From: an uncultured Verrucomicrobia subdivision 3 bacterium | Lineage (GTDB): Bacteria > Verrucomicrobiota > Verrucomicrobiia > Limisphaerales > UBA11358 | NCBI GenBank assembly: GCA_903944085.1 | Contig: CAJAQO010000123.1 | Location: 1-35,855 of the forward strand | Reading direction: 5' to 3' | Length of the DNA stretch: 35,855 bases | In this document: positions 9,196-17,215 of the stretch, piece by piece | Layout of the letters: every line of letters begins with the position of its first letter | How positions within the stretch are numbered: position 1 is the first letter of the stretch | The notes under the pieces: generated by a model | Seen by the model: the letters and a program-made list of their open reading frames with translations, nothing else | Told to the model about the DNA's origin: nothing | The model's database searches: none | Translations under genes and position numbers: made by a program

Positions 9196-9469
9196 CTGCA
9201 CAAGGCGTCCAACAGCTTGCACAAGGCGTCCGGAGGGCTGCACAAGGCGTCCGGAGCCTTGCACACGGTCGCCGCTGCCTTGCACACGGCGTCCAACGCG
9301 TTGCACAAACCGGCCGATGGATTGCACGCGGCGGCCGGGAGGCGGCACAGGGAGTTGGAACGGTCGCACAGGCGGGCCGGCAAGCTGCACAGGGCGTCCG
9401 TGGCTTTGCACGGCGTTTTTCCAGCGGCTGCACACGCTGGCCAATGCGCTGCACATGCCACGCGCGCAT
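9196..9469. repeat. 21-bp tandem repeat array (11 in-phase units, then 2 shifted units)
   Basis: Units start with (C/T)TGCACA, followed in the best copies by AGGCGTCC. They recur every 21 bp from 9196 to 9426, and two more copies appear shifted by 1 bp (9428-9448 and 9449-9469). Because 21 is a multiple of 3, every open frame becomes a heptad repeat. On the plus strand, from a GTG at 9175, it reads LHKASNS, LHKASGG, LHKASGA, LHTVAAA and so on. Minus-strand frames read ALCSPPD- or RLVQPSG-like heptads. The plus-strand frame runs on into sequence antisense to the next gene, so I do not call it as a gene. It could be a decayed coiled-coil gene or a non-coding minisatellite. Confidence 0.75.
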
Positions 9470-9480
9470 CCGACTGGCAA

Positions 9481-10152
9481 TTACACCGAACTATTTTTGA
9501 TGCCCAGTCGTGCGCCAGCCTGGGTCGCATCATGCCAGAGCTGAATCTGTTCGCCGAGTTTTTCCAGCCACGGCAGCACCCGTTTTTCGAGCGCGTCGGA
9601 GAGCTGGATGTTGTCTTGGGAATCGCAGGCGGCATCCACCTGGCGCACGATGACCGCGATCTGTTCGAGCTGCCAGCGGCGCAGTTGGTGAAAGGAAACA
9701 CCGTCACAAAGCGGGCAGAAGTTTTCCGGAATGAGGCTCAAGGTGAGCACCGGCTCCTTGAGTTGGCAGGCGACGTGCCACCAGAGTTCGCGCGCCGTGG
9801 CGGGATTGTTGATGAGCACGAGCGTCAGCGCGGTTTCGACGGATGCGCGGGCGCGATCCGCCTGCTGCCGCGCAATGGTGAGCAGCAACAACGGCCACTC
9901 CGCCAGCGGCAGCGTTTCGGCATCCACGCGGCAGAATTCTTTTTTGTCAGCCAGCGGCAGGGAAAGATTGAGCGGACAGCCGTCCACGGCCAAAACAGCC
10001 AGCACGCGCTGGCCAGCCAGCGCCAAAGATTCGAGATAGGAACGGATAGCGTTGAGCGAATTACGTCCGAGCGGCAGCGCCACTGTCTCGCTGTCCAGCG
10101 TGACGAAAATTTTCCCTGCCGTCTCGCTTAATCCAGTATTCGCGTGATTCAT
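9481..10152 (-). CDS. Hypothetical cytoplasmic protein
   Basis: The 223-residue product has no signal peptide and no membrane segment. Its N-terminal half looks alpha/beta (KIFVTLDSETVALPLGRNSL, VLAVLAVDGCPLN). The C-terminal half is helical and contains a CPLC pair (ENFCPLCDGVSF) that could bind metal or be redox active. The start ATG at 10152 is the first in frame. The upstream intergenic gap to the SMP-30 gene is short (83 bp), and both genes lie on the same strand, so co-transcription is possible. I do not recognise the family. Confidence 0.65.
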   Translation of the reverse strand: MNHANTGLSETAGKIFVTLDSETVALPLGRNSLNAIRSYLESLALAGQRVLAVLAVDGCPLNLSLPLADKKEFCRVDAETLPLAEWPLLLLTIARQQADRARASVETALTLVLINNPATARELWWHVACQLKEPVLTLSLIPENFCPLCDGVSFHQLRRWQLEQIAVIVRQVDAACDSQDNIQLSDALEKRVLPWLEKLGEQIQLWHDATQAGARLGIKNSSV

Positions 10153-10205
10153 ATGCCTCTTGCATCGGTAATATACACCGGGTCAAGAGACTTTTCTTGG
10201 GAGAG

Positions 10206-10225
10206 TTATTCACAGGTTATTCACC
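10206..10225 (+). other. Two tandem DnaA-box-like 9-mers
   Basis: TTATTCACA (10206-10214) matches the DnaA-box consensus TTATNCACA. TTATTCACC (10217-10225) is one base off and lies 11 bp downstream in the same orientation. They sit in the 83-bp gap between the SMP-30-like gene and the unknown gene. Two boxes alone do not make an origin; DnaA-linked regulation or chance are alternatives. Confidence 0.3.
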
Positions 10226-10235
10226 GATGCTTTGG

Positions 10236-11123
10236 CTATTTGGCCGGGTTCGCGCCTGCGATCTGCAACCGGATGGAATAGAACGATTCGCTTGCTGTGA
10301 TGAAGAGCGTTTTATGGTCCGGCCCGCTGAAGCAGACATTCGCCGACCATTTTTCCGGCACGTCAATGTGGTCAATCTGTTTGCCCGCCGGATCAAACAC
10401 CGTCACGCCCTTGCCGGTGAGATAAAGATTTCCCGCCGCGTCAATCGTCATGCCGTCCGAACCGAGCGCGCAGAAAAAAGTTTTGTTCGTCAGCGCGCCG
10501 TCTGGCTGGATGTCGTAGCGCCACGTCTGCCCGGCGCGGATGTCCGAGACGAACAGTTTTTTTCCGTCCGGCGTGCCAGTGATGCCGTTGGGTTTCTTCA
10601 AATCATCCGTCACCTGCGTCAAAGTTTTCCGGTCGGGCGAAAGATAAAAAACCTCCTCGTTCGTCAGCGCCATGCTGTCGTGATCCCACCATTTGCGTTT
10701 GTAAAATGGGTCGGTGATGAACATTCCGCCGTTGGGCGCGACCCACACGTCGTTCGGGCCGTTCAGATATTTGCCCTGAAAATTCGTCACCAGCACGGTC
10801 ACGGTCTTGTCCGGCGCAATGGCCCAAAGCTGGTTGTGCTCGTCCGCACAGGCAATCAAATTGCCCGCCGCATCGAAATACATTCCGTTGGCGTAGCCGG
10901 ACGGCTGGAGAAACGTGGATAGTTTTCCGTCCACGCTCCACTCCATGATGCGGTTGTTTGGCTGGTCCACAAAAAACACGTTGCCCGCTCGGTCGCGCGT
11001 CGGCCCTTCGGTGAAGGCGAAGTCGCCGGAAAGTTTTTCGAGTTTCGCGCCCGGCGCGACGACGCCATCGGCAAACGCCGCCGTCGCGAGGATGAAAAAT
11101 GCCGCCGTTAGAATGGATTTCAT
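10236..11123 (-). CDS. Exported SMP-30/gluconolactonase-like beta-propeller protein
   Basis: The 295-residue protein starts with a signal peptide (MKSILTAAFFILATAAFADG), which is why I chose the ATG at 11123 over longer in-frame starts. The body is a six-bladed propeller of the SMP-30/gluconolactonase/LRE family. Metal-site elements are in the expected order: Glu in FTEGPTRD, Asn/Asp in NGPNDVW, and Asp in SDGMTIDAAGN. Repeated blade motifs such as DAAGNL and PNGITGTPDGKKLFVSD are clear. Family members are Ca2+/Zn2+-dependent lactonases acting on sugar lactones. An envelope lactonase is the best guess, with the substrate unknown. It is divergent from the membrane-protein gene at 11230 across about 106 bp. 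Confidence 0.85.
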   Translation of the reverse strand: MKSILTAAFFILATAAFADGVVAPGAKLEKLSGDFAFTEGPTRDRAGNVFFVDQPNNRIMEWSVDGKLSTFLQPSGYANGMYFDAAGNLIACADEHNQLWAIAPDKTVTVLVTNFQGKYLNGPNDVWVAPNGGMFITDPFYKRKWWDHDSMALTNEEVFYLSPDRKTLTQVTDDLKKPNGITGTPDGKKLFVSDIRAGQTWRYDIQPDGALTNKTFFCALGSDGMTIDAAGNLYLTGKGVTVFDPAGKQIDHIDVPEKWSANVCFSGPDHKTLFITASESFYSIRLQIAGANPAK

Positions 11124-11229
11124 GGTTTGCCGAAAATTTGGCGGGAATGCGGACGCAAAGCCATCAAAATCGCGCCTTGTTTTTCGTGCGGAAAAGAAGC
11201 AACTTGCAGGCGCAGTCCCTGACCGCATC

Positions 11230-11682
11230 ATGCAGCCCGGCACCAAAAAACTCCTGCGCTTTCTGCAAAGCTGGATCATCAACACCGTCGCGGTGCTGGT
11301 GGCCGTGATGATTTTGCGCAAAGGCATCAGCTACGACGACAAGCTGGGCAACCTGCTGGTGGCGTCCTTGCTGCTGGGTATTCTAAACGCTTTTGTCCGC
11401 CCGATTCTGATGCTCATTGCGCTGCCGCTGTTGATTTTCACGCTCGGACTTTTCACGCTCGTCATCAACGCGCTGCTGCTCTACCTCGTCGGCGCGCTAT
11501 TGCAGCCCAATTTCATGGTGGCCAGTTTCGGCTACGCTTTCCTCGGCGCGCTGGTCATCAGCGTCATTTCGGTCGCCCTGAACGTGCTGACCGGCAACTC
11601 GCGGGTTTCTGTGCAGCGCGGCCGGCCGCCGGGGCCGCCGAAAAATCCCGGCGGTGGCAGCGGGCCGGTGATTGATGTATGA
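11230..11682 (+). CDS. YvlD/phage-holin-4-like integral membrane protein
   Basis: The 150-residue protein has four hydrophobic segments (INTVAVLVAVMIL; LLVASLLLGILNAFV; LIALPLLIFTLGLFTLVINALLLYLVGALL; GYAFLGALVISVISVALNVL). It ends in a Gly/Pro/Arg-rich cytosolic tail. The pattern NAFVRPILMLIALPL followed by FTLGLFTLVINALLLYLVGAL is characteristic of the YvlD/DUF360 family, called phage holin family 4 in databases although chromosomal members are not lysis proteins. Their function is unknown. The ATG at 11230 gives a start just before the first segment. The gene ends 60 bp before trmB, which converges on it. Confidence 0.8.
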   Translation: MQPGTKKLLRFLQSWIINTVAVLVAVMILRKGISYDDKLGNLLVASLLLGILNAFVRPILMLIALPLLIFTLGLFTLVINALLLYLVGALLQPNFMVASFGYAFLGALVISVISVALNVLTGNSRVSVQRGRPPGPPKNPGGGSGPVIDV

Positions 11683-11698
11683 AGGAAATGAAGCAGTA

Positions 11699-11762
11699 AG
11701 AATGTAGAATGAAAAAATAATTTCGCCGGCGGCCGGATTCTTCATTCGGCATTCTTCATTCT
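11699..11762. terminator. Inverted repeat between convergent genes
   Basis: AGAATGTAGAATG (11699-11711) pairs with CATTCTTCATTCT (11750-11762) with one mismatch. A GCCGGC-rich inner palindrome lies between them. It sits between the convergent membrane-protein gene and trmB, and its right arm encodes the last residues of TrmB (..GRMKNAE). A bidirectional terminator is plausible; arms of heptamer-like GAATG repeats also suggest a small repetitive element. Confidence 0.45.
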
Positions 11763-12446
11763 GCCTTTAAGTTGATACGCCACCCGCAAAGTTGGGATTC
11801 CCTGCGCATTAAAATCCCGCTCGAAGTCCGTTACGATTTCCGCCAAGGCCGCTCGCGTCGCGATTTTTTCAAATGCCTTCGCCGCGTCAAAAACTTCGTT
11901 CATCTGCTGAAAATAATCCGCATCATCCGTCCGCAAAAAAACCTGGCCGCCGGGTGCGAGCGCGGCGCTGGCCAGCGCCGGAAAAGCTTCGTTGATGAGC
12001 CGGTGCCGGCGGTGTTTTTTTTTCGGCCACGGATCGGGGAAATAAATGTGCAGCGCCTGCACGGAATGCGCCGGCAGCAGATATTGCAAAAAATACGCCG
12101 ACTCGATGCGGAGGCCGCGCAGATTTTGCAGCGCCGCGCGCCGGCCTTTGCGGTCGAGTTTTTGGAGACGGCCCAGCAGCCGTTCGACGCCGATGCAATT
12201 GTTCGCCGGATTCCGCCGCGCATATTCGACCAGAAACGAGGCGTCGCCGCAGCCGAGTTCCACTTCCAACGGTTGCGGCATGGCGAAAAGCTGTTCCAGC
12301 CGGAGACGCTGAACGACCGATGGCAGCGGATAAACCAGCCCGTCGGCGGGCGGTGTCGGGCGATCCGGCTGGTTGAAAACAGATGGTTGCAAGGGGCGCA
12401 AGCTGCCGTTCTCCGTCGCTGCTGGCAAGGCAAAATCGAAATTCAT
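11742..12446 (-). CDS. trmB: tRNA (guanine-N7-)-methyltransferase
   Basis: The 234-residue enzyme belongs to the TrmB family, which methylates N7 of guanosine 46 in the tRNA variable loop using S-adenosylmethionine. It shows the SAM motif I (LEVELGCGDASF), the family hallmark IYFPDPWPKKKHRRHRL near residue 135, and the late motif TDFERDFNAQGIP near residue 205. Length and motif order are normal. The first ~45 residues are Pro-rich and more variable. The gene is divergent from the lipoprotein gene at 12577, leaving 130 bp that probably holds both promoters. Its C-terminal codons overlap the terminator-like inverted repeat. Confidence 0.95.
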   Translation of the reverse strand: MNFDFALPAATENGSLRPLQPSVFNQPDRPTPPADGLVYPLPSVVQRLRLEQLFAMPQPLEVELGCGDASFLVEYARRNPANNCIGVERLLGRLQKLDRKGRRAALQNLRGLRIESAYFLQYLLPAHSVQALHIYFPDPWPKKKHRRHRLINEAFPALASAALAPGGQVFLRTDDADYFQQMNEVFDAAKAFEKIATRAALAEIVTDFERDFNAQGIPTLRVAYQLKGRMKNAE

Positions 12447-12576
12447 GCCCGGAATTTTGGCGGCGGGCAGATCCGCAACCGACGGTGTGCGAAAAACTTT
12501 TCAACCCGCTTCGCTTTCGGCATCATGGTTTGCGTTTCTCAAAATAAACGAGTCAGCGCGGCGGGCGAAAATTTTC

Positions 12577-13128
12577 ATGACGAAAACACAAATGACAGCA
12601 ACCGTTGGCTCAACCACCACGGACCACGCCGGTCTGCGGCCGGCTGCGTTTCCTGCGGGTGAGCATTTCCGCTGTTTTCTCCCGGCAGTTTTTCTGGCCG
12701 GCATTGTATTTTTATCCGGCTGCCAGACCGCCACTCAAAGTTTGTTCACCGCCGCCGGTCCTGACTGGCACGTCCAGCAGGGCCAGGCGCTCTGGCGACC
12801 GCAGCGCGGCCTGCCGGAATTTGGCGGCGATCTCGTGCTCGCACGCGACGATGCCGGGCGTTGCCTAATTCAGTTCGATAAAACGCCGCTGGCCATTTTG
12901 TCCGCACAGATTACGACGAATCAATGGCTCATAAAATTTCCGCAGCGCAATTACAGTTTCAGCGGACACGGTTCGGGCTCGACGCGTTTTAGCTGGCTGT
13001 ATTTGCCATTGGCTCTCGACGGCAAACCATTGCCGAAACAATTGCATTTTGAAAACAAACCGGACGGCGGCTGGCGCTTGGAAAATTCGCGCACCGGCGA
13101 AACTGTGGAAGGATTTTTGTCGCCGTGA
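12577..13128 (+). CDS. LolB-like/DUF3261-like outer-membrane lipoprotein (candidate)
   Basis: The protein has a lipoprotein signal: a long N-region, a hydrophobic stretch (FLPAVFLAGIVFLSG) and a lipobox LSGC. The mature part is about 140 residues of mainly beta character and ends GWRLENSRTGETVEGFLSP, like the closing strands of LolA/LolB-fold proteins. No catalytic motif is seen. I chose the ATG at 12577; ATG at 12592 is equally possible. The stop overlaps the GTG start of the exporter (GTGA), so the two are translationally coupled. In aryl-polyene clusters a DUF3261 lipoprotein accompanies the MMPL exporter and LolA, so a role in receiving lipid at the outer membrane is inferred. The lipoprotein call is firm; the LolB likeness is tentative. 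Confidence 0.65.
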   Translation: MTKTQMTATVGSTTTDHAGLRPAAFPAGEHFRCFLPAVFLAGIVFLSGCQTATQSLFTAAGPDWHVQQGQALWRPQRGLPEFGGDLVLARDDAGRCLIQFDKTPLAILSAQITTNQWLIKFPQRNYSFSGHGSGSTRFSWLYLPLALDGKPLPKQLHFENKPDGGWRLENSRTGETVEGFLSP

Positions 13129-15584
13129 GTCCTTTCTTGAAACGCTGGTGGTGGGCTTTGCTCGTCGTGGCAATCGGCCTCGGACTGGCGCGGCTGCGCT
13201 TTGACGTGGACATTCTCGACCTGCTGCCGCCGGATGAACCATCCGTCCAAGGATTAAAACTTTACCAGCAACATTTCACAAACGCCCGCGAACTCATCGT
13301 CGCACTTCGCGCGCCAGATTCTGACACGGCAGAACGGCTCGCCGGCGAACTCGCGCTGCGGTTGCGGCAGGAAACCAATTTGGTTTCCGAAGTGACTTGG
13401 CAGGCACCGTGGATGGAAAAACCCGAGCAGCTCGGCGAGTTACTCGGCTGGTTGTGGTTCAACCAGCCGCCAAATGATTTTGCCGCGCTCACCAATCATC
13501 TCGCGCCCGACCAGCTCAAGCCGCAGTTGGATGAGACCCGCGAACTCCTCGCCAACTCGATGTCGCCGATGGATCTCGCGCGGCGCTCGTTTGATCCGTT
13601 CAACCTGCTGACCATGCCCGCGCTGACCAACCTCAGCGGCATGAACATGGATCAGGGCAATCAGATGTTCGCCTCCAACGACGGAAAATTTCGACTGCTG
13701 TATTTGCAATCTGCCGTGGATTTGGCCAGCTACCGCGACTGCGAAAATTGGTTGCAACAAATTCACGCCGTCGTTGCGGAATTGCAAAGTGGAAATTCAA
13801 AAGACGATTGGAAAAATGTCACGGTGCATTACACCGGTCGTCCGGTTTTCGTGGAAGAAATCGCCACCTCGATGCAACGCGACATGAGCCATTCCGTCGG
13901 TGGCACCGCCACGGTCATCGCCATTTTATTCTGGCTCATGCATCGCCGCTGGAAACCAATGCTGTGGCTGCTCGCGTTGCTGGGTTTGATTTTATTTGCA
14001 ACGCTCGCGCTCGGCGCGCTGGTGCTCGGCACGATCAGCGTCGTCGCGCTCGGTTTTGCCGCCGTGCTGCTCGGCCTGGCCGTAGATTATGCCGTCGTGC
14101 ATTATCAGGAGGCGCTGTCGCATCCGCAAATGACCGTGCCGGAAATCCGCCGCGCCATCGCGCCGAGCATTTTGTGGGCGGCCATCACCACGATGTGTGC
14201 GTTCTTGGTTTTGAACCTCGGCGGTCTGCCCGGTCTCGGCCAGCTTGGCTCGCTCGTGGCCATCGGCATCGGCGTGTCGGCGCTCGTGATGGTGATGATT
14301 TATCTGCCGCCGCTTTTTCCCGAACGTCGTCAGCCGCGTCCGAATCAAGCGCCTTTCCGCTGGTGGAATTATTTCGTCGCGCCGCAGGAACCTGTCGCCG
14401 TCGAAATTTCCACCGCCGGGAATTCTTCTCATCGCGCCGCGTTTCTCGTGACCGGCTTGATTTTTCTTGGCGCGTGCATCGTTTTGTTTTTTCGACAACC
14501 AGGTTTGGATCACACCGGCAACGCCTTGCAGCCAGTGCACGGCGAGGCGCAAACGACGCTCGACGAAATGACCGCGCAACTCGGGCTGCCGCCGCAGCCG
14601 CTCTGGTTGATCGTTCCCGGTCGCGACGAAGCAGAAGTTTTTCAGCGTCTTACCAACGCCGAAGTCTTGCTGAACGGCGCGGTGAGCAATCGTCTCATCG
14701 AAAAATTTCTGCTGCCCGACACGCTCTGGCCGCGCGCCGAATTTCAATCCGCCAATCGCGCCACTGCCGCGGCGCTCGGCGAAAAAGGCCCGCTGCTGCG
14801 AGCGGCCTTGGTTGACGCAGGTTTTAATACGAACGCCTTCGTTCTGACTGCGGAACTCGTGCGCACTTGGGCGGGTGCCGGTGAAAGCAAATCGGTGATG
14901 TGGCCGACGAATCAAGTCAGCCAGTGGTTGCTGAAACGTTTCGTCGCGCGCACTGCTGACGAATGTCTCGTGATGGGTTTGATTTATCCGGCGACGAACC
15001 AAGTGGACGCGGCGGAATTGTCCGCGCTATCGAAAAATCTAGCGCAAAACCACGCGCTGCTTTCCGGCTGGGAATTGCTCGGCAGCGCCACGCTCAAACG
15101 CGTGCAGTCCCGCATGTGGCAGGTCATCACACCGATGGTCGTGCTCGTGCTACTCTCGCTGTGGTTCGCGTTTCGTCGCGCGCTGGAAATTTTGCTCGGC
15201 CTGACCGTCTTGTGTTTGAGCGGAATTATTTTGCTTGCCACGATGGCACTGGCTGGCTGGAACTGGAATTTGATGAACCTCATGGCGCTCCCGCTGATGC
15301 TGGGCACCGGCGTGGACTACACAATCTTTATCCAACTCGCGCTGCGTCGGCACGGCGGCGATCTCGTCGCCGTGCGTCGGTCCGTTGGTCGCGCCTTGAT
15401 GCTCTGCGGTGCCACCGCCGTGGCCGGGTTTGGTTCACTCGCCGGTTCCAGCAATCTCGGCATGGCCAGCCTTGGCAAAGTCTGCGCCGTCGGCATCGGC
15501 ACCAACATGCTCATCTCGGTTTTTCTGCTGCCGGCTTGGTGGCGATTCTTCAGTCCAAAGCCTAAAGTCCAAAGTCCAAAGTAA
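13125..15584 (+). CDS. MMPL/RND-family exporter
   Basis: The 819-residue inner-membrane protein has the two-fold RND/MMPL layout. There is a TM helix near residues 5-22, a large periplasmic loop (~25-250), five TM helices (~255-400), a second TM plus periplasmic loop (~440-660) and five final helices. Asp-Tyr pairs in the fourth helix of each half (LAVDYAVVHY, D321; GTGVDYTIFI, D731) are the proton-relay positions of this superfamily. It begins with GTG overlapping the lipoprotein stop. Related exporters of this length sit in aryl-polyene, flexirubin and xanthomonadin clusters, where they are thought to move lipid-linked products out of the inner membrane. Its extreme C-terminus (SPKPKVQSPK) is encoded by a short tandem repeat and may be a recent extension. 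Confidence 0.88.
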   Translation: MSPFLKRWWWALLVVAIGLGLARLRFDVDILDLLPPDEPSVQGLKLYQQHFTNARELIVALRAPDSDTAERLAGELALRLRQETNLVSEVTWQAPWMEKPEQLGELLGWLWFNQPPNDFAALTNHLAPDQLKPQLDETRELLANSMSPMDLARRSFDPFNLLTMPALTNLSGMNMDQGNQMFASNDGKFRLLYLQSAVDLASYRDCENWLQQIHAVVAELQSGNSKDDWKNVTVHYTGRPVFVEEIATSMQRDMSHSVGGTATVIAILFWLMHRRWKPMLWLLALLGLILFATLALGALVLGTISVVALGFAAVLLGLAVDYAVVHYQEALSHPQMTVPEIRRAIAPSILWAAITTMCAFLVLNLGGLPGLGQLGSLVAIGIGVSALVMVMIYLPPLFPERRQPRPNQAPFRWWNYFVAPQEPVAVEISTAGNSSHRAAFLVTGLIFLGACIVLFFRQPGLDHTGNALQPVHGEAQTTLDEMTAQLGLPPQPLWLIVPGRDEAEVFQRLTNAEVLLNGAVSNRLIEKFLLPDTLWPRAEFQSANRATAAALGEKGPLLRAALVDAGFNTNAFVLTAELVRTWAGAGESKSVMWPTNQVSQWLLKRFVARTADECLVMGLIYPATNQVDAAELSALSKNLAQNHALLSGWELLGSATLKRVQSRMWQVITPMVVLVLLSLWFAFRRALEILLGLTVLCLSGIILLATMALAGWNWNLMNLMALPLMLGTGVDYTIFIQLALRRHGGDLVAVRRSVGRALMLCGATAVAGFGSLAGSSNLGMASLGKVCAVGIGTNMLISVFLLPAWWRFFSPKPKVQSPK
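15552..15581 (+). repeat. AGTCCAAAG short repeat at the exporter 3' end
   Basis: AGTCCAAAG occurs at 15552-15560, 15566-15574 and 15573-15581, forming an AAAGTCC heptamer run right before the stop codon. It encodes the tail PKVQSPK. Confidence 0.7.
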
Positions 15585-15593
15585 ATTTCCGCG

Positions 15594-16502
15594 ATGGACG
15601 CGAACGAACAACCTGCCCGTGCAAAACAGCCCGCCTTTTATCGCGGCGGCATGTGGCGCTGCGGAGTGTCGCTCGCGCGGATGTTGCCAGCAGGTTTGGT
15701 AAAAGGCATCGCCCGGTTGCTCGCCGGTTTATATTGGTGCCTCCAGCGTCAGCGCTGCGAAGTCGTTGTGCAAAATTTTCTCCCGGTTTTTTCCGGCGAT
15801 CAATGCGCCGCGGAAAAAGCCGCGCGCACCGCGCACAAAAATTTCGCCGCCAAGCTCATTGATTTGTGGTGTGTCGAAAGCGGCGAAGTCACGCGCAACT
15901 GGCTGACCACCGACGGCGAACTTGAAATCATCCACGCCGCGCGGCGACGCGGTCACGGCACGCTCTTCATCACGCTGCACCTCGGCAATTGGGAACACGG
16001 CGGCATGTTGCTCACGCAACTCGGCATCCGGCTGACCATTCTCACGCAGGCCGAGCCTGACGACGGACTCACCGACCTGCGCAAGGCTGCACGCGCCCGC
16101 TACGGCGTGGACACGCTGATCATCGGCGACGATGGTTTCGCGTTTGTGGAAGTCATCAAACAACTTCAGGCCGGCGCGGATCTGGCGATTTCACTGGATC
16201 GGCCGCCCGATCGCGGCGGTGTGCCGGTGGAATTTTTCGGACACAATTTTGAGGCGTCGCTCGCCGCCGCAGAATTAGCTCGCGCGTCCGGCTGCGCGCT
16301 GATCGGCGTGACGATCGTTCGCCGCCCTGATGGTTACGCGGTGAAGGTGTTGCCGGAATTTATTTACGACCGGAAAAATTTGGGCAGCCGCGAGGCGCGT
16401 CGCGACCTCACGCAGCAAATCCTGCGTGCATTCGAGCCCGAAATTCGCAAGGATATTGAGCAATGGTATCAATTCACGCCCATCTGGCCGCGGAAAAAAT
16501 GA
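15594..16502 (+). CDS. LpxL/HtrB-like acyltransferase
   Basis: The 302-residue protein belongs to the lipid A acyltransferase (LpxL/LpxM) superfamily. The catalytic HX4E motif is intact in LHLGNWEHGG (H129, E134). The C-terminus has the usual DIEQWYQFTPIWPRKK. The family transfers acyl groups from ACP to a lipid hydroxyl at the inner face of the inner membrane; an N-terminal hydrophobic region (~residues 30-50) would anchor it. The gene starts 10 bp after the exporter stop and its stop overlaps the next start (ATGA at 16499-16502). Such acyltransferases are standard members of aryl-polyene/flexirubin clusters, so it probably acylates the cluster product or joins it to a lipid, rather than being the housekeeping lipid A enzyme. 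Confidence 0.85.
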   Translation: MDANEQPARAKQPAFYRGGMWRCGVSLARMLPAGLVKGIARLLAGLYWCLQRQRCEVVVQNFLPVFSGDQCAAEKAARTAHKNFAAKLIDLWCVESGEVTRNWLTTDGELEIIHAARRRGHGTLFITLHLGNWEHGGMLLTQLGIRLTILTQAEPDDGLTDLRKAARARYGVDTLIIGDDGFAFVEVIKQLQAGADLAISLDRPPDRGGVPVEFFGHNFEASLAAAELARASGCALIGVTIVRRPDGYAVKVLPEFIYDRKNLGSREARRDLTQQILRAFEPEIRKDIEQWYQFTPIWPRKK

Positions 16503-17215
16503 GGAAGAATTTTTATAAGGAAACCAAGAAGCCAGGAACTCCCAAAAAAGCTTCCTGGTTTCCCGGTTTCCTTATTTTGGTTTTACTGGCTGCCGGACTG
16601 CGCGCCGCCGATTACGACGCGCAATTTAACAAATGGTTTGAAGTGCAAACCAATTTGCAAAGCTGGACCGGCGATTTTACGCAGACGCGGACGCTCACGG
16701 TTTTGAATCAGCCGCTGATTTCGCATGGCAAAGTCTGGGTCAAGCCGGGTGAATTCCGCTGGGAACTTGGCCAGCCGGCACAAACCATCGTGTTGCGGAC
16801 ACCAGCACAATTACTCATCGTTTATCCCCGGCTCAAGCGCGCGGAGAAATATCCGCTCGACGCTGTGCCGACCGGTCCGATGAAAGACGCGCTGTCCCTG
16901 CTTGATGCCAGCCTCCCGCGCGATCGCGCGACGATGGAAAAAAGTTTTGCGTTATTGTCGGCCATGGAAACCAACTCCATTTTGCAAATGACGCTGCAAC
17001 CGCGCAGCGAGGCCGCGCGCAAATTCATCGGACAAATCGTGATCGGTTTTCACACCAATGATTTCACCATCGCCGTCACGGAAATGAAATTCGCCGACGG
17101 CTCCAAGCTGCACAACGATTTTACCAATGTCGTGCTAAACGCGCCGATTGAAGCAAAAATGTTCGAGTCGCATTTGCCGGCGGATTACACCATTTCCGAA
17201 CCGTTGAAAAAATGA
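16499..17215 (+). CDS. LolA-like periplasmic lipoprotein/lipid carrier
   Basis: The 238-residue product has a signal peptide (hydrophobic FPGFLILVLLAAGLRA, cut before ADYDAQF) after an unusually long basic N-region. The mature part shows the LolA pattern: WTGDFTQTRTL, then GKVWVKPGEFRWELGQP, then TIVLRTPAQLLIVYPRLKRA. LolA carries lipoproteins across the periplasm; homologues in aryl-polyene-type clusters are thought to carry the lipid product. The ATG at 16499 overlaps the acyltransferase stop, which decides the start. The stop overlaps the dehydratase ATG. Codons ~6-26 lie inside a long inverted repeat, so the N-region may have been reshaped by a small palindromic element. Confidence 0.85.
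   Translation: MRKNFYKETKKPGTPKKASWFPGFLILVLLAAGLRAADYDAQFNKWFEVQTNLQSWTGDFTQTRTLTVLNQPLISHGKVWVKPGEFRWELGQPAQTIVLRTPAQLLIVYPRLKRAEKYPLDAVPTGPMKDALSLLDASLPRDRATMEKSFALLSAMETNSILQMTLQPRSEAARKFIGQIVIGFHTNDFTIAVTEMKFADGSKLHNDFTNVVLNAPIEAKMFESHLPADYTISEPLKK
16515..16575. repeat. Palindromic element inside the lolA-like signal-peptide region
   Basis: The outer arms are perfect: ATAAGGAAACC (16515-16525) with GGTTTCCTTAT (16565-16575). The inner arms are CCAGGAA (16532-16538) with TTCCTGG (16552-16558), and the loop is 13 bp. It lies wholly within coding sequence. The RNA would form a strong hairpin shortly after the start codon and could lower translation of this gene relative to its operon neighbours. 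Confidence 0.75.

Noticed and set aside
9196-9469. CRISPR array or group of spacers
   Set aside because: Units are only 21 bp, continuous and degenerate, without repeat-spacer alternation.
9175-10131. 318-residue plus-strand gene starting in the 21-bp repeat
   Set aside because: Its last two thirds are antisense to the better-supported gene at 9481-10152; only the heptad part is notable.
10915-11229. N-terminal extension of the YvlD/holin-like protein
   Set aside because: The extra 105 codons overlap the start of the divergent SMP-30-like gene and lack similarity; the ATG at 11230 fits the family.
13992-15002. 336-residue minus-strand gene
   Set aside because: It is antisense to the exporter, with biased Arg/His/Gln composition and no family motif.
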